This document shows, in pieces, positions 44,277 to 54,534 of a stretch of 64,000 bases of DNA (the first letter of the stretch is position 1; each line of letters begins with the position of its first letter). Where the stretch lies: positions 2,480,001-2,544,000 of the forward strand of contig JAJTUP010000003.1 in assembly GCA_021399435.1 (NCBI GenBank), written 5' to 3'. The position numbers and the translations under genes were made by a program. The stretch is from Diaporthe sp. PMI_573 (lineage: Eukaryota; Ascomycota; Sordariomycetes; Diaporthales; Diaporthaceae). A model generated the notes under the pieces. It was not told where the DNA came from. It was given only the letters and a program-made list of their open reading frames with translations, and did no database searches.

Positions 44277-45807
44277 TCACCAGAATGTGCCTCCAAAGCC
44301 TTGTATGGGTCTGTACTTATTGAAGTCCCAGTACTCGTCAAACTGCTCATCAAGGAGCTTCTGTGTCCATTCACCGCCCTTCCTGGCAACCGAATCAGGA
44401 GGGTACACGCTAGCGAGGTCAATGAGGAGAGCCTTCCCATCTTCAATCAGGAAGTTGTCTTTATGGTTGGCTGTGGGTTTGCGCTGCCAACCCGTCGACA
44501 GCTGTAAAGTGTGCAGAGCCGTACGGCACAGTTCTTTTTCGTTATTATCCCGCGGTTTGTGTGCCTTGGAGTGGTAGGCCGTCAACATGCTAATATGCCT
44601 GCCCTGCTCCGTGACATAGCCAATAAACTCTGGCGTGATGCCCATGCCATCACAGGCTCTGTACACCATCATTTCATTTTCCAGGCCAAGTTTGCTGCAT
44701 GCTGGTGTTGGCCAGATTTTCCTGCGCAGTTGTAGTCAGCAAGATCCTACAAGAGAGCGCAGCTTAGTTACAAGCTGAAGCCAACGCCCCTGGAACATAG
44801 CTGTTCCATGCCAGGCTCGAGGCTTGTCGGATGCCGAAATGCTGGAGGATTGGCGGGCTAGAAGTGGAGGGGATACTGACATGACCATTGCAGACTTGCC
44901 ATCCCCGAAGGATGCGTGTGTAACAACGCGCAGCCTGCCACGGTGAGGATGTACGCCGACTCCGAAAGTGCCTCTCAACGTGACATTCGTGAATCGCAAG
45001 CCAGCCCATTCGACACTGGGTTTCTCTGTCCAGATTGCTCTTTCGCTCAATGTTGGGAGAACTATGCACTCTTGCTCAGAAATTTCGTGTACGACCTCCG
45101 GTTCGGCATCTTCATCATCGTAAAATTCCACATGGAAGCAAATTGTGGCGTGATTCCAGTCCCCACCTCTAAGCTAGAGAGGCTCGCAACCAAGATAATC
45201 GTCCGAGTTCAAGAATTTGCGGAGAGGGCCGAGGAGCCTGGGGTGTTCGCCTTTCGACTGATCCCAGGTCAAGTATTTGATTCGATTTGAGCCGTTAGGA
45301 CCTTTGACCGTGATTCGAATCAAGGGCTTGAGGTCCGATCGCCATGTTTTCGGTGCCCAGACGAGAGACTGCAACACAGGAAGTCAGCCATGATCCAATG
45401 GCCTGAAACGTGATGCGGCAAAAGGGCCGCCAAGAGACAATGTTCATTTTGCACCGTTGCTACCATGTCCCATGCTCTTTTCGGAGCAGCCTCGACGGTC
45501 ATTTGGATAACTAAACGATCCTAAACAGCAGGCTTGACGTCTCTGGCGTCTCACTTACACCATTTTCCGACTGAACGGTGGGGTTGGATTTGAATGGGAG
45601 CTTTCCCGAGCTCACACCATTGGGCTTGGGCGCAAGTTCAGGTAGACGCTTGTGCCCAACACCACTGCCAGACGGTGCAGAAGAAGCATTTGCAACCTTA
45701 GATGTGGACTTTGTTGCGCCGTCGTCGGGTTCTGCAATCTCTCCATCAGACAAGGGTGAGTCCTTTGGTGGAAGGAAAGACTTGATATCGAGATTGATGA
45801 ACTCCAT
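44277..45807 (-). pseudogene. Kinase-like fungal protein with one in-frame stop
   Basis: Exons (complement) 45807-45559, 45368-44881 and 44721-44277 have good splice sites (GTAAGT, GTCAGT donors; TTGCAG, GCGCAG acceptors). They sum to 393 codons in one frame. One TAG at 45176-45174 interrupts exon 2, just before LRGGDWNHATICFH. The last exon resembles the small kinase-like fold found in many fungal hypothetical proteins: ENEMMVYRACDGMGITPEF, then TEQGRHISMLTAY, then a catalytic-loop region reading TANHKDNFLIEDGKALLIDLA. In active members the loop has H-G-D and N; here the first Asp position is not acidic, while the metal-binding-type Asp (LIDLA) remains. Fungal homologues are sometimes mislabelled alpha-galactosidase. 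It is either a recently inactivated gene or a pseudokinase with a strain-specific nonsense change. It lies 320 bp from a RIP-affected transposon. Confidence 0.6.
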
Positions 45808-47075
45808 GGATGCAGCTACCACAAAGACAGACTGAAGATGAGATGATCGGCAAAAACTAAGAGTCTGGTCCTTGTGATGTACGGTTACGAATGTGTTTGA
45901 GCAGGGACATCTAGAGTTGGTGTCCACTGTTTACAGACTGTACTTGAAGAGAGAAAGAGATTTTTTACGGAAGGTATTGCGACGTGGGAACGCTGCCGCA
46001 CGAAGCTTCTAAAGTTCCTTCCCGGTGTGATTAAGGCATATGAGCGGCAGGAGGCATCACGATTGATACATGACTAACATAGCAAGGGACTGCCGGCTCG
46101 TCCAAAGAGCCAGGTGTGATGTAGACTTGCGACCACGACATCGTTACTGCCTTGTCTATGCCTATGTAGCTTTAAAACTGGAATTAGCAGCTGGTGCTTG
46201 GTGGCTGCCAGATCAACGGACATATTTGGTCACGATAGATGGTCGTTGTCGCCGGTGCGTGCTGACCTGTACGTAGGGAATAAATTATGAGCAATGATTA
46301 GGATACTTCGGCTCCGGTCCTGCAATCGTATGTTGTACAAGGAATTGTCTCGGGACTTGAATTATTCTCCGAGCGCAGGTCGCTTCGATCGCCACGTGCT
46401 TCTCAGCCCGTGCCCATCGGATTGAACGGTCCGATTGTTTTGTCTGTTGTATGCGATTCCCCTTTTCCCATGCTGCTGACCCACCAGTCCCACCTGCCAA
46501 ACTTTTGTGGAAACCCTGCCCTGGTGCGCGCATGGCGTGCGACCCCTATTGACACGCAGGTGAGATTGCCGATGGAACCTCTGAGCTTGTTAGTGCCGAA
46601 ACCAGGGGGAGTCTATAATCCCCCAGAAATGATAGGTAAGCCTCGGATTCGCTTGACTCTGCCTAAACCCCAAGAATCCAACACGAACGGCCAAACCTTG
46701 ACGCTGGAGCATATGGGAAATCGTTGCAGGTCTCGACGGAAACGAGAGAGTGTACTAAGATCCATCCATGCCGTAGAAGCGCCGTTCGCCTGCGAAGTGA
46801 TTTCCCGTTCGAGGCCAGGCCGAGGCTGCTATCCACTTCCCACGTGTTGATTAGACAGCCGACTCCTCTCCGGAGATCAAATGGACCACAGCCAGGGGGC
46901 TACAAATCCGGCTTTCGGTGGAGCCCTGGTTTGAAGCGCCGCGGATCCGCTTCTTGACCATGCCGTAAAAAAAGCTTTAGATAAGTGAATGCCGGCGCGA
47001 TCTTCGGATCGCATGGCTTGTCGGTTCCATGTCACAAGTTTTACTTTCATTCTGTACATTTCGGCTTCGAAAAAA
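45808..47075. other. Intergenic, no supported gene
   Basis: It is the shared upstream region of the kinase-like gene (-) and the FAD monooxygenase (+), so it may hold both promoters. Only short frames without domains are present. Confidence 0.4.
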
Positions 47076-48445
47076 ATGGGCTTTAAGGTGATCATCGTTG
47101 GCGGTGGCTTGTCGGGTCTCGGCCTGGCGCATTGCCTGACCAAGGCAGGCATCGATTTTATCGTTCTGGAGCGGAGTGACCTGCTCGTGCCGAAAGGTGG
47201 AGCCTCGATGGCTCTTTGGCCAAACAACGTGAGGCTTCTAGACCAGCTCGGGTTGCTGAAAGGAGCGGAGGAGATCGACTGCGGGATCAAGTACAAGCAA
47301 AATGTGCGAAGGGATGGGTCTGTGCTACAGAAGAGCAACATGATGGAGAGAGTCGGCGTCGCGTGAGTTCACCAGAATGCCGGAACAAGCTTCTAGGCAC
47401 AGCTGAAACTAACATCGTCAGGCTTGGACACCCATGGATGTGCTTCCACAGGCCTAAACTACACGAGTATCTCTACAACACCCTTCCGGAGCATGACTCT
47501 CGCATTCTGAGCAACGTCGAGGTGACGGGGATCGAGACCACAGCAGACGGCGTCAAAGTAACCTGCAAGGACGGCACCGTCCATGAAGGCTCCATAGTTG
47601 TGGGCTCGGATGGCGTCAACAGCTCAGTCAGGAAACACATTGCGAAGGGAGACGAGAAGGACGCCGAACCATTCACAACAGCTTACCGAGCACTCTACGG
47701 CTGCTCAAGCTGGACAAAGGGCCTCGATCCCCAGACGCTATACGAAATGCATGGCGACAAGACTTCGATCCAGGTTATTCCAGGGCCCGACATGGTCATG
47801 TTCGTCGTTTATGAGCGCCTGCCAACGACGACAAAAGGTAGCAAACGGTACACGGAGGACGAAAAGATAGAGTTTGCCAAGACGGTCGAGGACCTCAGTG
47901 TCTCGGAGGATATCAAGTTCAGAGACATTTGGTCTGAGACAACGTGGTCGTATTTTTCTGGACTCGAAGAAGGCGTCGCACCAACTTGGTCTGGCGACCG
48001 GGCGGTGCTGATCGGAGACACGGTGCACAAAATGACACCCAACGTTGGTCTCGGGCTCAACAGCGGATGGCAGTCCGCCGCAGTTCTGACAAATGGCCTG
48101 CACGAGCTGCTTTCGAAGACGCCTGAGCCTAGCACAGATGCGCTCAACCAGGTATTCAAGGACTACCAGGGAATAAGGAAGAAGAATGCCTCGGACATGA
48201 ATGGGATTTCGGGGCTGTACACTCGGGTAGTCGCTTGGGACAACCCTCTGTGGAAACTCGCGGACCAGTACATCACCCCCTACATCGGAGGCGACTGCGC
48301 TCTACTCGACCTTCTGCTAGTTCCCCTAGTGGCTAAGCAAGGTAACACTCTTTCCTTTGCAGACGAGAACCACTACAAAGTTGGAAAAACTCCTTGGAAG
48401 AACGGCCAGACGGTGGCCTTGAAAGACGTCAAAGTGGCAGCATAG
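47076..48445 (+). CDS. FAD-dependent monooxygenase, PaxM-like
   Basis: Exons 47076-47362 and 47422-48445 (59-nt intron, GTGAGT...CAG) give 436 aa. The FAD-binding GGGLSG motif is at residues 9-14, with the acidic residue after beta-2 in VLERSD. The GSDGVNSSVR motif lies in the middle, and the second FAD motif IGDTVHKMTPNVGLGLN has Asp295. The wording HKMTPN and the mid-protein YGCSS are close to the epoxidases and hydroxylases of fungal meroterpenoid and indole-diterpene pathways (PaxM type). No prenyltransferase, cyclase, PKS or P450 lies nearby, so a biosynthetic role is only possible. A C-terminal hydrophobic patch (LLDLLLVPLVA) may attach it to a membrane. The ATG at 47076 is chosen because the Rossmann strand starts directly after it. 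Confidence 0.9.
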
Positions 48446-49392
48446 ATGCCCTGTCGAAGGTGGGCGTCGGCCAGCAGAGCATAATGATCTAAGCTCAAGT
48501 CGACTCGAGAATCAGAAGCATCTTCAGGAATTAACGAATGTTGTAATAAGGCGGAGGTCTCTATCATTCGGCGTACATATTTTCTTGCACCATATAGACA
48601 CATATACCCTTATATCATGGTGTTTCACTCAGGCCAAGCCCTATCTTCGTCTTTCGTGTTTTACGGTCTCAGACCAACATAAGATTGATAAGGTCCAACA
48701 TTTACCAGTTGACCAGTATCAAGAATGATCTGAATTTTGGAAGATGAGCCTTGACTTGTTTGGCGTCTCGTCCGGCGCGCGACTGCATCGTCAAATTTGC
48801 GTGATTTCTTTCGTGATGTTCCCCTAAGGCATGCGACTGGGACAGCGTACCATGACTCTCGACATTTCGGATGGCTTATAGGGGCTACAACAGCAGATAG
48901 CCCTCCCTTATTTTGCTAGGTATCTTTCTTGTTTCGCGAACTGTTCTCGCCGAGGGAATTGTGGACTTTTTTCTTTGATTCCAATTTGAAGTAGTACCCA
49001 AGGCACTGAAGAGACAACCCTGGCCTCGGAACTGGTAGTTAGCAGGGAGAATCTGCGCGAGGGAACCTGTTGGTTGATTTTCCCAGACGAACGCGGCTAT
49101 TACTGTATCCTTCATGAGTTACATGAGAGTTCTGGAGTGTACCGACTGTCACAATCATCATTTGGCAATCCCCAGGTTTTCAACTCACCTCGAAGTACAT
49201 GTCGTTATATATCTCATGAACCAAGGTAATAGCCAAAACAAGTAGGATGAGGATTTGTATTATGGAGGTGTAGAGTGCTAACTGGCTAATAAGCCAAAAT
49301 GTGGACTTTGTGTCAGTCGCACACAGCCTACATCACCGCATAACAACTGTACGTACATCGGCAGACAGCCTGCTATTTCGATAGGAAATAAT

Positions 49393-49520
49393 TCCATAGG
49401 TGGGAATCCTATTAGAGATTATCCCATAGCATGTTATCCCACAGGAGGCTATCCGACAGGAGGCCACCCTATAGGAGATTATCCTATGGTACGGTAAGAG
49501 GTTATCCTCCAGGAGGTTAT
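49393..49520 (+). repeat. Degenerate 15-nt minisatellite
   Basis: About eight imperfect copies of a unit near TTATCCCATAGGAGG follow each other. In one frame they would read Gly-Tyr-Pro-x-Gly, as in Tyr/Pro-rich tails, but a stop codon follows and no larger frame contains them. It may be a relic of such a coding repeat. Confidence 0.6.
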
Positions 49521-50565
49521 GTCACCAATACTCGAGTGGTCGTTTGGCAAATATTGGCTGTTTACCACCACTCATGCCGCTGTGGACCAGATCATCAAGC
49601 CATCCAAAAAGACGGCAGAAGACCCTGCAGGTGATAAGATGTGCCCGGGGCTTACTTATGGCCGTCTCAGGTCTCCATTCTACAAGGATTGGAAGCTCAT
49701 CTATGCTGCGCCGAACATGATTGACGCCCTCCCGCTCAGCAGAGCCAGGAGAAATGGAGCGCGATCGAATCTCCATGTATCTTTACACCCTTCTATGGAG
49801 GATCTTGGCAGCCTTCACCCACGACCAAGCCCCGGCTGCAGGCTCAAGTGCGCAGGAGGCAGAGAGTGGGGGACTGTCCTGTTGTACCTACCTACTTCGC
49901 GCATCGCCCAGGGCGGTTAATTGTTTGCTTCATGTCAATCGGCATCCTGGCTCAGATCAATCTTTTCATCCCACAATGGCTGGCTCCCGAAAGTCAAAAG
50001 TTTGGGTCGCCAATGACCGATTTTCCGGGGAGAGAAAAGAAGCTTCGCTTCGGCTTGGGACGAACCGCTGCCCCGTGCGCCGCCCCCTTCAGGCAGAACC
50101 AGACGACTCGTAGGCCGACGGGTCAGGGTGTCATTCAATGCTGCGTTCCCTCTTCAATCCCACCCAGCTTGTCACATGTCGCACTCTCCAGACGCTCACC
50201 AGAGCTTCGTGAGAGGCCTTGTGCGGGTCCGTCACATTAATTTGCCGCTGGCCGTGTCTGTCCTCCCACCTCCCCAACTCTCCTGGCATTTCTCCATCTT
50301 CCGGTTCCACCTTGCCCTGTTTGGCTCTGCTTGCCCAGACTTTTGCTCCCACCAGGAACCACCAGGAACCACCACGCCTCCTCAGCCGACCCCGCAGAAT
50401 GGCCGACTGCCTCTCAACTGGCCGCTGTGCCCCTTGCCTGTTCTCCAAATGCTCACTAGGGCCGTCACCCACGATGACACCCGGCTCATAATTTCCCTCC
50501 AATAATGGCTGCCGTCTGTGGTCGTCGCTGGTAGCTGTGCCCCATTGACCTGGACGATGAGCCAG

Positions 50566-50571
50566 TATAAG
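50566..50571 (+). promoter_or_regulatory. Possible TATA box of the carboxylesterase
   Basis: TATAAG lies 104 bases upstream of the ATG at 50675. The assignment rests on position only. Confidence 0.35.
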
Positions 50572-50674
50572 ATGGGTGGAAAGGCGCGTCTCGGCAGCAT
50601 CTGCTTGACGGCTTGGCCAGGGGGTTAAGGTCTGAGTGAGCATTTCTCTCCTTGGAAACAGACCATTGCCGACC

Positions 50675-52405
50675 ATGAGGGCCACCTCGCTTGCTGTGGC
50701 GTCTTTATTGCTCCAGCCCGGCAGCACTCTGGCAGTTTCCAACCACAGCGACGCCGTACCTCTCGCCACCGCCAAAAATGGGACTTATCAAGGGCGGTAT
50801 CTGCCTGGTTACGACCAAGATCTCTTTCTTGGTATGCCCTATGCGCAGCCTCCCGTCGGAGACCTGCGTTTCAGGTGGCCTCGCAGCTTGAATGAATCTT
50901 TCGACGGCGTTCGAGATGCATCCCAGTACGGGTACAGCTGCATGCAGTACCGCTCGAGCTTCAACATTTCCGAAGACTGTCTCACGCTCAACGTCATCCG
51001 CCCGGCCGGCGACCACACCAAATTACCGGTCCTGGTTTGGATCTATGGCGGAGGCCTTTACGCGGGTTCGACGGCAGACCCACAGTATAACCTCAGCGGC
51101 ATCGTCAAGGTCAGCCAGGACATGGGGCAGCCCGTGATCGCTGTCGACATGAATTACCGTCTTGGGATGTGGGGCTTCCTGCAGACACCCGCACTGGTGG
51201 CCGAGGGATCGAGCAATGCAGGCTTGATCGACCAAAGATTGGCACTGCAATGGATACAGGAGAACATCGAAGCCTTCGGTGGCGACGTAACTTAGCAACC
51301 CTAAAATCCTCAATGTCATCTTGAATCCACGCTAACCAAGATCTCATAGCCAGAGCGGGTCGTCGTCTGGGGCGAGAGCGCTGGAGCTCAGAGCATCGCA
51401 TATCACTTGCTTAGCCACGAGGGCCGCGATGATGGGCTGTACCGCGGCGCTATCCTTGAAAGCGGCGGGCCGACTGGTTGTCAGGTACAAGACTTGGCTT
51501 ACTACTCTGTCCCCGTGGAAAACCTGACGCGGACCGTGGGCTGCTACACTGCAAGTGACCAACTTGCATGCCTGCGCGGCATTGACCAGGGCAAGCTTTT
51601 TGCAGCCTCGCCGTCGCAGGTCTGGAACCCCCTGATCGACGGGAACTTCCTTACAGGATACCCAAGTACCCTTATCCGCGACGGAAAATATAACGCCATC
51701 CCCCTCCTCACCGGAACGAATACAGACGAAGGCACATCATTTGGCCCATCAGGGCCCAACACCGAGACAGATCTCTTCAACGCCTTCTTGTGGTGGCGCA
51801 GCTATGCCCTATCGCCCCCTACAATTCGGAGGTTCCTAGAGCTGTACCCGGACGACCCTTGCGTCGAGCCGCCACTCTATATCAACAACTGCTCCGTCTT
51901 TCCCTCGAGAGGACTAGCATGGCGGAGGGGCGCCGCAATAGGTGGTGACATGGTGATGCATTCTGGCAGGCGCAAGATGTGCGAGGTGTATGCCGGCACA
52001 GCGGGGCAGGACGTCTACTCGTACAGGTTCGACACGCGCCTGTGGAACAAGACGGAACTCGCCGGGATCCAGCATTTTGACAATGTTGCCTTTAGCTTCC
52101 AGAACATCACTGGGCTTCTGGGCCCGAGTCCGACGTATGACAATGATTTGAGGATCGCACGGTCCGTCGCCGTGGCCTACATCAGCTTTGTACACAACCT
52201 CGACCCCAATCCGCCCAGTGCCTGGAACGTGGGGGACAACGTGGATTTGCTGCCCTTACCTACGTGGCCGAAGTACAGCCTCGAGGAGCCGACGAATATG
52301 GTACTGAATGCCACGGCTGGTCCTTGGGTGGAGGCAGACACGTGGAGGAAAGAGGGCATTGCCTTTATGAACACATACGAGGTTGCAAGGGAGTTGCTAG
52401 CATAG
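50675..52405 (+). CDS. Secreted type-B carboxylesterase/lipase
   Basis: Exons 50675-51286 and 51350-52405 (63-nt intron, GTAACT...TAG) give 555 aa. A signal peptide is likely at residues 1-20 (ATSLAVASLLLQPGSTLA). The type-B signature is present: EDCLTLNVIRP, then oxyanion-hole YGGGLYAG. The nucleophile is Ser214 in WGESAGAQS, and the splice site falls just before this motif, between GGD and PERVVVW. The triad is completed by Glu331 in TNTDEGTSFG and His446 in AGIQHFDNVAF. Several N-glycosylation sequons (NHS, NGT, NES, NIS, NLS, NCS, NKT, NIT, NAT) agree with secretion. It would hydrolyse carboxylic esters outside the cell. It is followed by a secreted protease on the same strand, but 2.1 kb of spacer makes co-transcription unlikely. 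Confidence 0.93.
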
Positions 52406-54534
52406 CTGGTGTTACTACAGAGAAAAACTCCTTATTGCGAAACCCGCTTGATGACGGAACACGGTGGCTGCAGATCCAAGTCATCGTCACCCGTCATCCC
52501 GACAGCTAGGGAGGTGGCTTTGCAGTGGTTCCACCGACTGCTGCAGTGGTAGAGTAGCCTGGCAGCTTTCGCGGCTGGCGGTCCAATGGACAGCTTACCG
52601 GCCAGATGCAGGGACGTCCTGGCATGTGACGGGCATGCCCGGATCTACTGAACCCAATCTGAAGGCCGTAACCATAAAGTCTCCACGCTAATTTTTCTAC
52701 GAGATCCAATTCAAATAAACATCAATGTTCATCGTCGAAGCCCTCCTTTCAGCTCAATGCCCCGCCCCTGAGAACCGCACACGACCTCGCGCGTGCGAGC
52801 TTCCATGCATGTTGGTGCTACGTGGTCTGTCCCTTGATTGGACGACTGCAGGAACGAAACACCGCTGCGTGTGCGGGTTGGAAGGGACAGCTTCATGTCT
52901 CAGCCCGAAGGTGAGAAGCCGCGCCACGGAGACAGGGAGATGGAAAGTGAGGCCAGCATCTTGCAAAAGTGTTCGACGCGTCCGTGATGTTCAAGCAGGC
53001 AGCCGGAAATGACCCCCCGCGGCACTTTGGGTTCCGAATGCTTTCCCGGCGATCCCACGGCACGCGTCTCCCTGTCGATCTTCCAATCCTCTCAGCTGGC
53101 TCGGACCAGATTCCAGGCTAAGAGCCTCGGCGAGCGTTGCCCTAATTTCCGGTCGACGTCGCCACACCAGATAGGGGCCAAGCAGCCAATATCAGGCAGC
53201 TTCTTTTCTTCTTATGGCGTTCATTTCATTTTTTGCGTCCGCATTGGACAATCAACTCACACCACCCAGCACATCAGTGAGGTCAATGACTCAAATGAGA
53301 GTCCAATGCGCTTGACCAGAAGGGGGAGGTCGGGGTGGCGGCAGCGACCGTATTAAGCGCCGTTCAATCTCGGGGGATTGCCCCTCTTCTCCAGGCGATC
53401 AAGAATAAAGCTAAATCTGAGTCTAATCCGACCGCCACAGGACGGACATCCGCCGCTATCGTACCATCAGAGACCAGACGAAACGAAACGTTTTGGCAAC
53501 AATCTGATAGCTGACTTATATCCCGGTTCGGCGGAGCACGAGCCGGAAAACACGCCTCTGCTACTGACCCACGGGCATCCATCCACTACTGTGCTTGTAA
53601 GGTACAATGCTTTCGGTGGCGGTCCTGCAGAGGACCCTCTCTCGGCGGAGATGGCCAAGGCGGGAACGCTTCGTCAAGCATTCAGAGGTCCTTCAGCGGA
53701 CTGAACCACAGCAGCAATCACCTTCCTGATTGCCCGACTCTTTAAATTAGGCCCTCGTTTATGAATCCTTGTCCCCACTTTCTCGAAAGCTTTCCGCAGC
53801 TTGGCCATTGTACCGCACAACGGCCTGCCTGGCTAGGCAAAGACTGTGGGAAGCCAAGCTTTGCCCAGGGCCGCCGTCGAAAGCTACTCTCGAGGTGTCT
53901 GATATTGCACCTGACCCTGCACCCTGCATATCTTCCCAATCCCGTCCAACGGATCTTCATGCCCTTGATCAAGCCACCGTGATTAGGAGGCCGGTTAAAC
54001 TCCCCGCGACTGGCCCACACCGCAGTTGGTCCCTTAGCCCTCGAGTGTCCCTGGCAGCTGGGCACCGCTCAAGAGAGGAGGCTGCGTCGATCCCTAGGTG
54101 CATGCCAATATCAATGGAACCTGATGCGATGGCTCTGTCAGGAGCTTCCCATGTCGCACAAGCGTGCGGGCTACGCTACCTTGCACATGGCGTTGTACCC
54201 AGTGTCTGCTGTGCAGCACATGGCGACAACAGACCTGCATGTGCAGAGTGCCCTCACCCATGCCCTTCACCCAGTCAGTCACTGCGGTTATCCCCAGTCC
54301 ACTGTCACCGTTACCTTGGTTAAGTGCTCCCTCGCTTCGTATATAAGTTCGTGCATCCCTAGCACTTCCTCCTCCTCCTGGGCGTTGTGCCCCAGCTCCT
54401 GCCAGTCATTCTTTCCAGCAGTTGCTGTCTAGCTGTCTCCAGCTCTGTCGTTCTCTTCCTGTCGACCCCTGTGCCCCTCTCTTGTGTATTCTTCTTAAAG
54501 GGCTACTTGTTCTGGACTCTTCCTCTGAGGCAAC
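52406..54534. other. Intergenic, upstream region of the subtilase
   Basis: No supported gene. The last 200 bases contain TATATAAG and a CT-rich leader, as in highly expressed fungal genes. Confidence 0.4.
54340..54347 (+). promoter_or_regulatory. TATA box of the subtilase
   Basis: TATATAAG lies 195 bases before the ATG at 54535 and is followed by a CT-rich stretch (cttcctcctcctcctggg). This is a typical core promoter arrangement of a secreted-enzyme gene. Confidence 0.5.

Larger units (their letters stand above)
48446..50674. other. Intergenic with a degenerate minisatellite
   Basis: No supported gene. A degenerate repeat lies at 49393-49520. The minus-strand AT-rich part before it and the region to 50560 carry only short frames. 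A TATA-like element precedes the carboxylesterase. Confidence 0.4.

Noticed and set aside
49519..49920. 133-codon frame following the minisatellite
   Set aside because: The start lies within the repeat end, with no domain and overlapping equal frames on the same and other strand.
47076..52405. Meroterpenoid or indole-diterpene cluster around the PaxM-like enzyme
   Set aside because: Neighbours are an esterase, a protease and a transporter; no prenyltransferase or cyclase.
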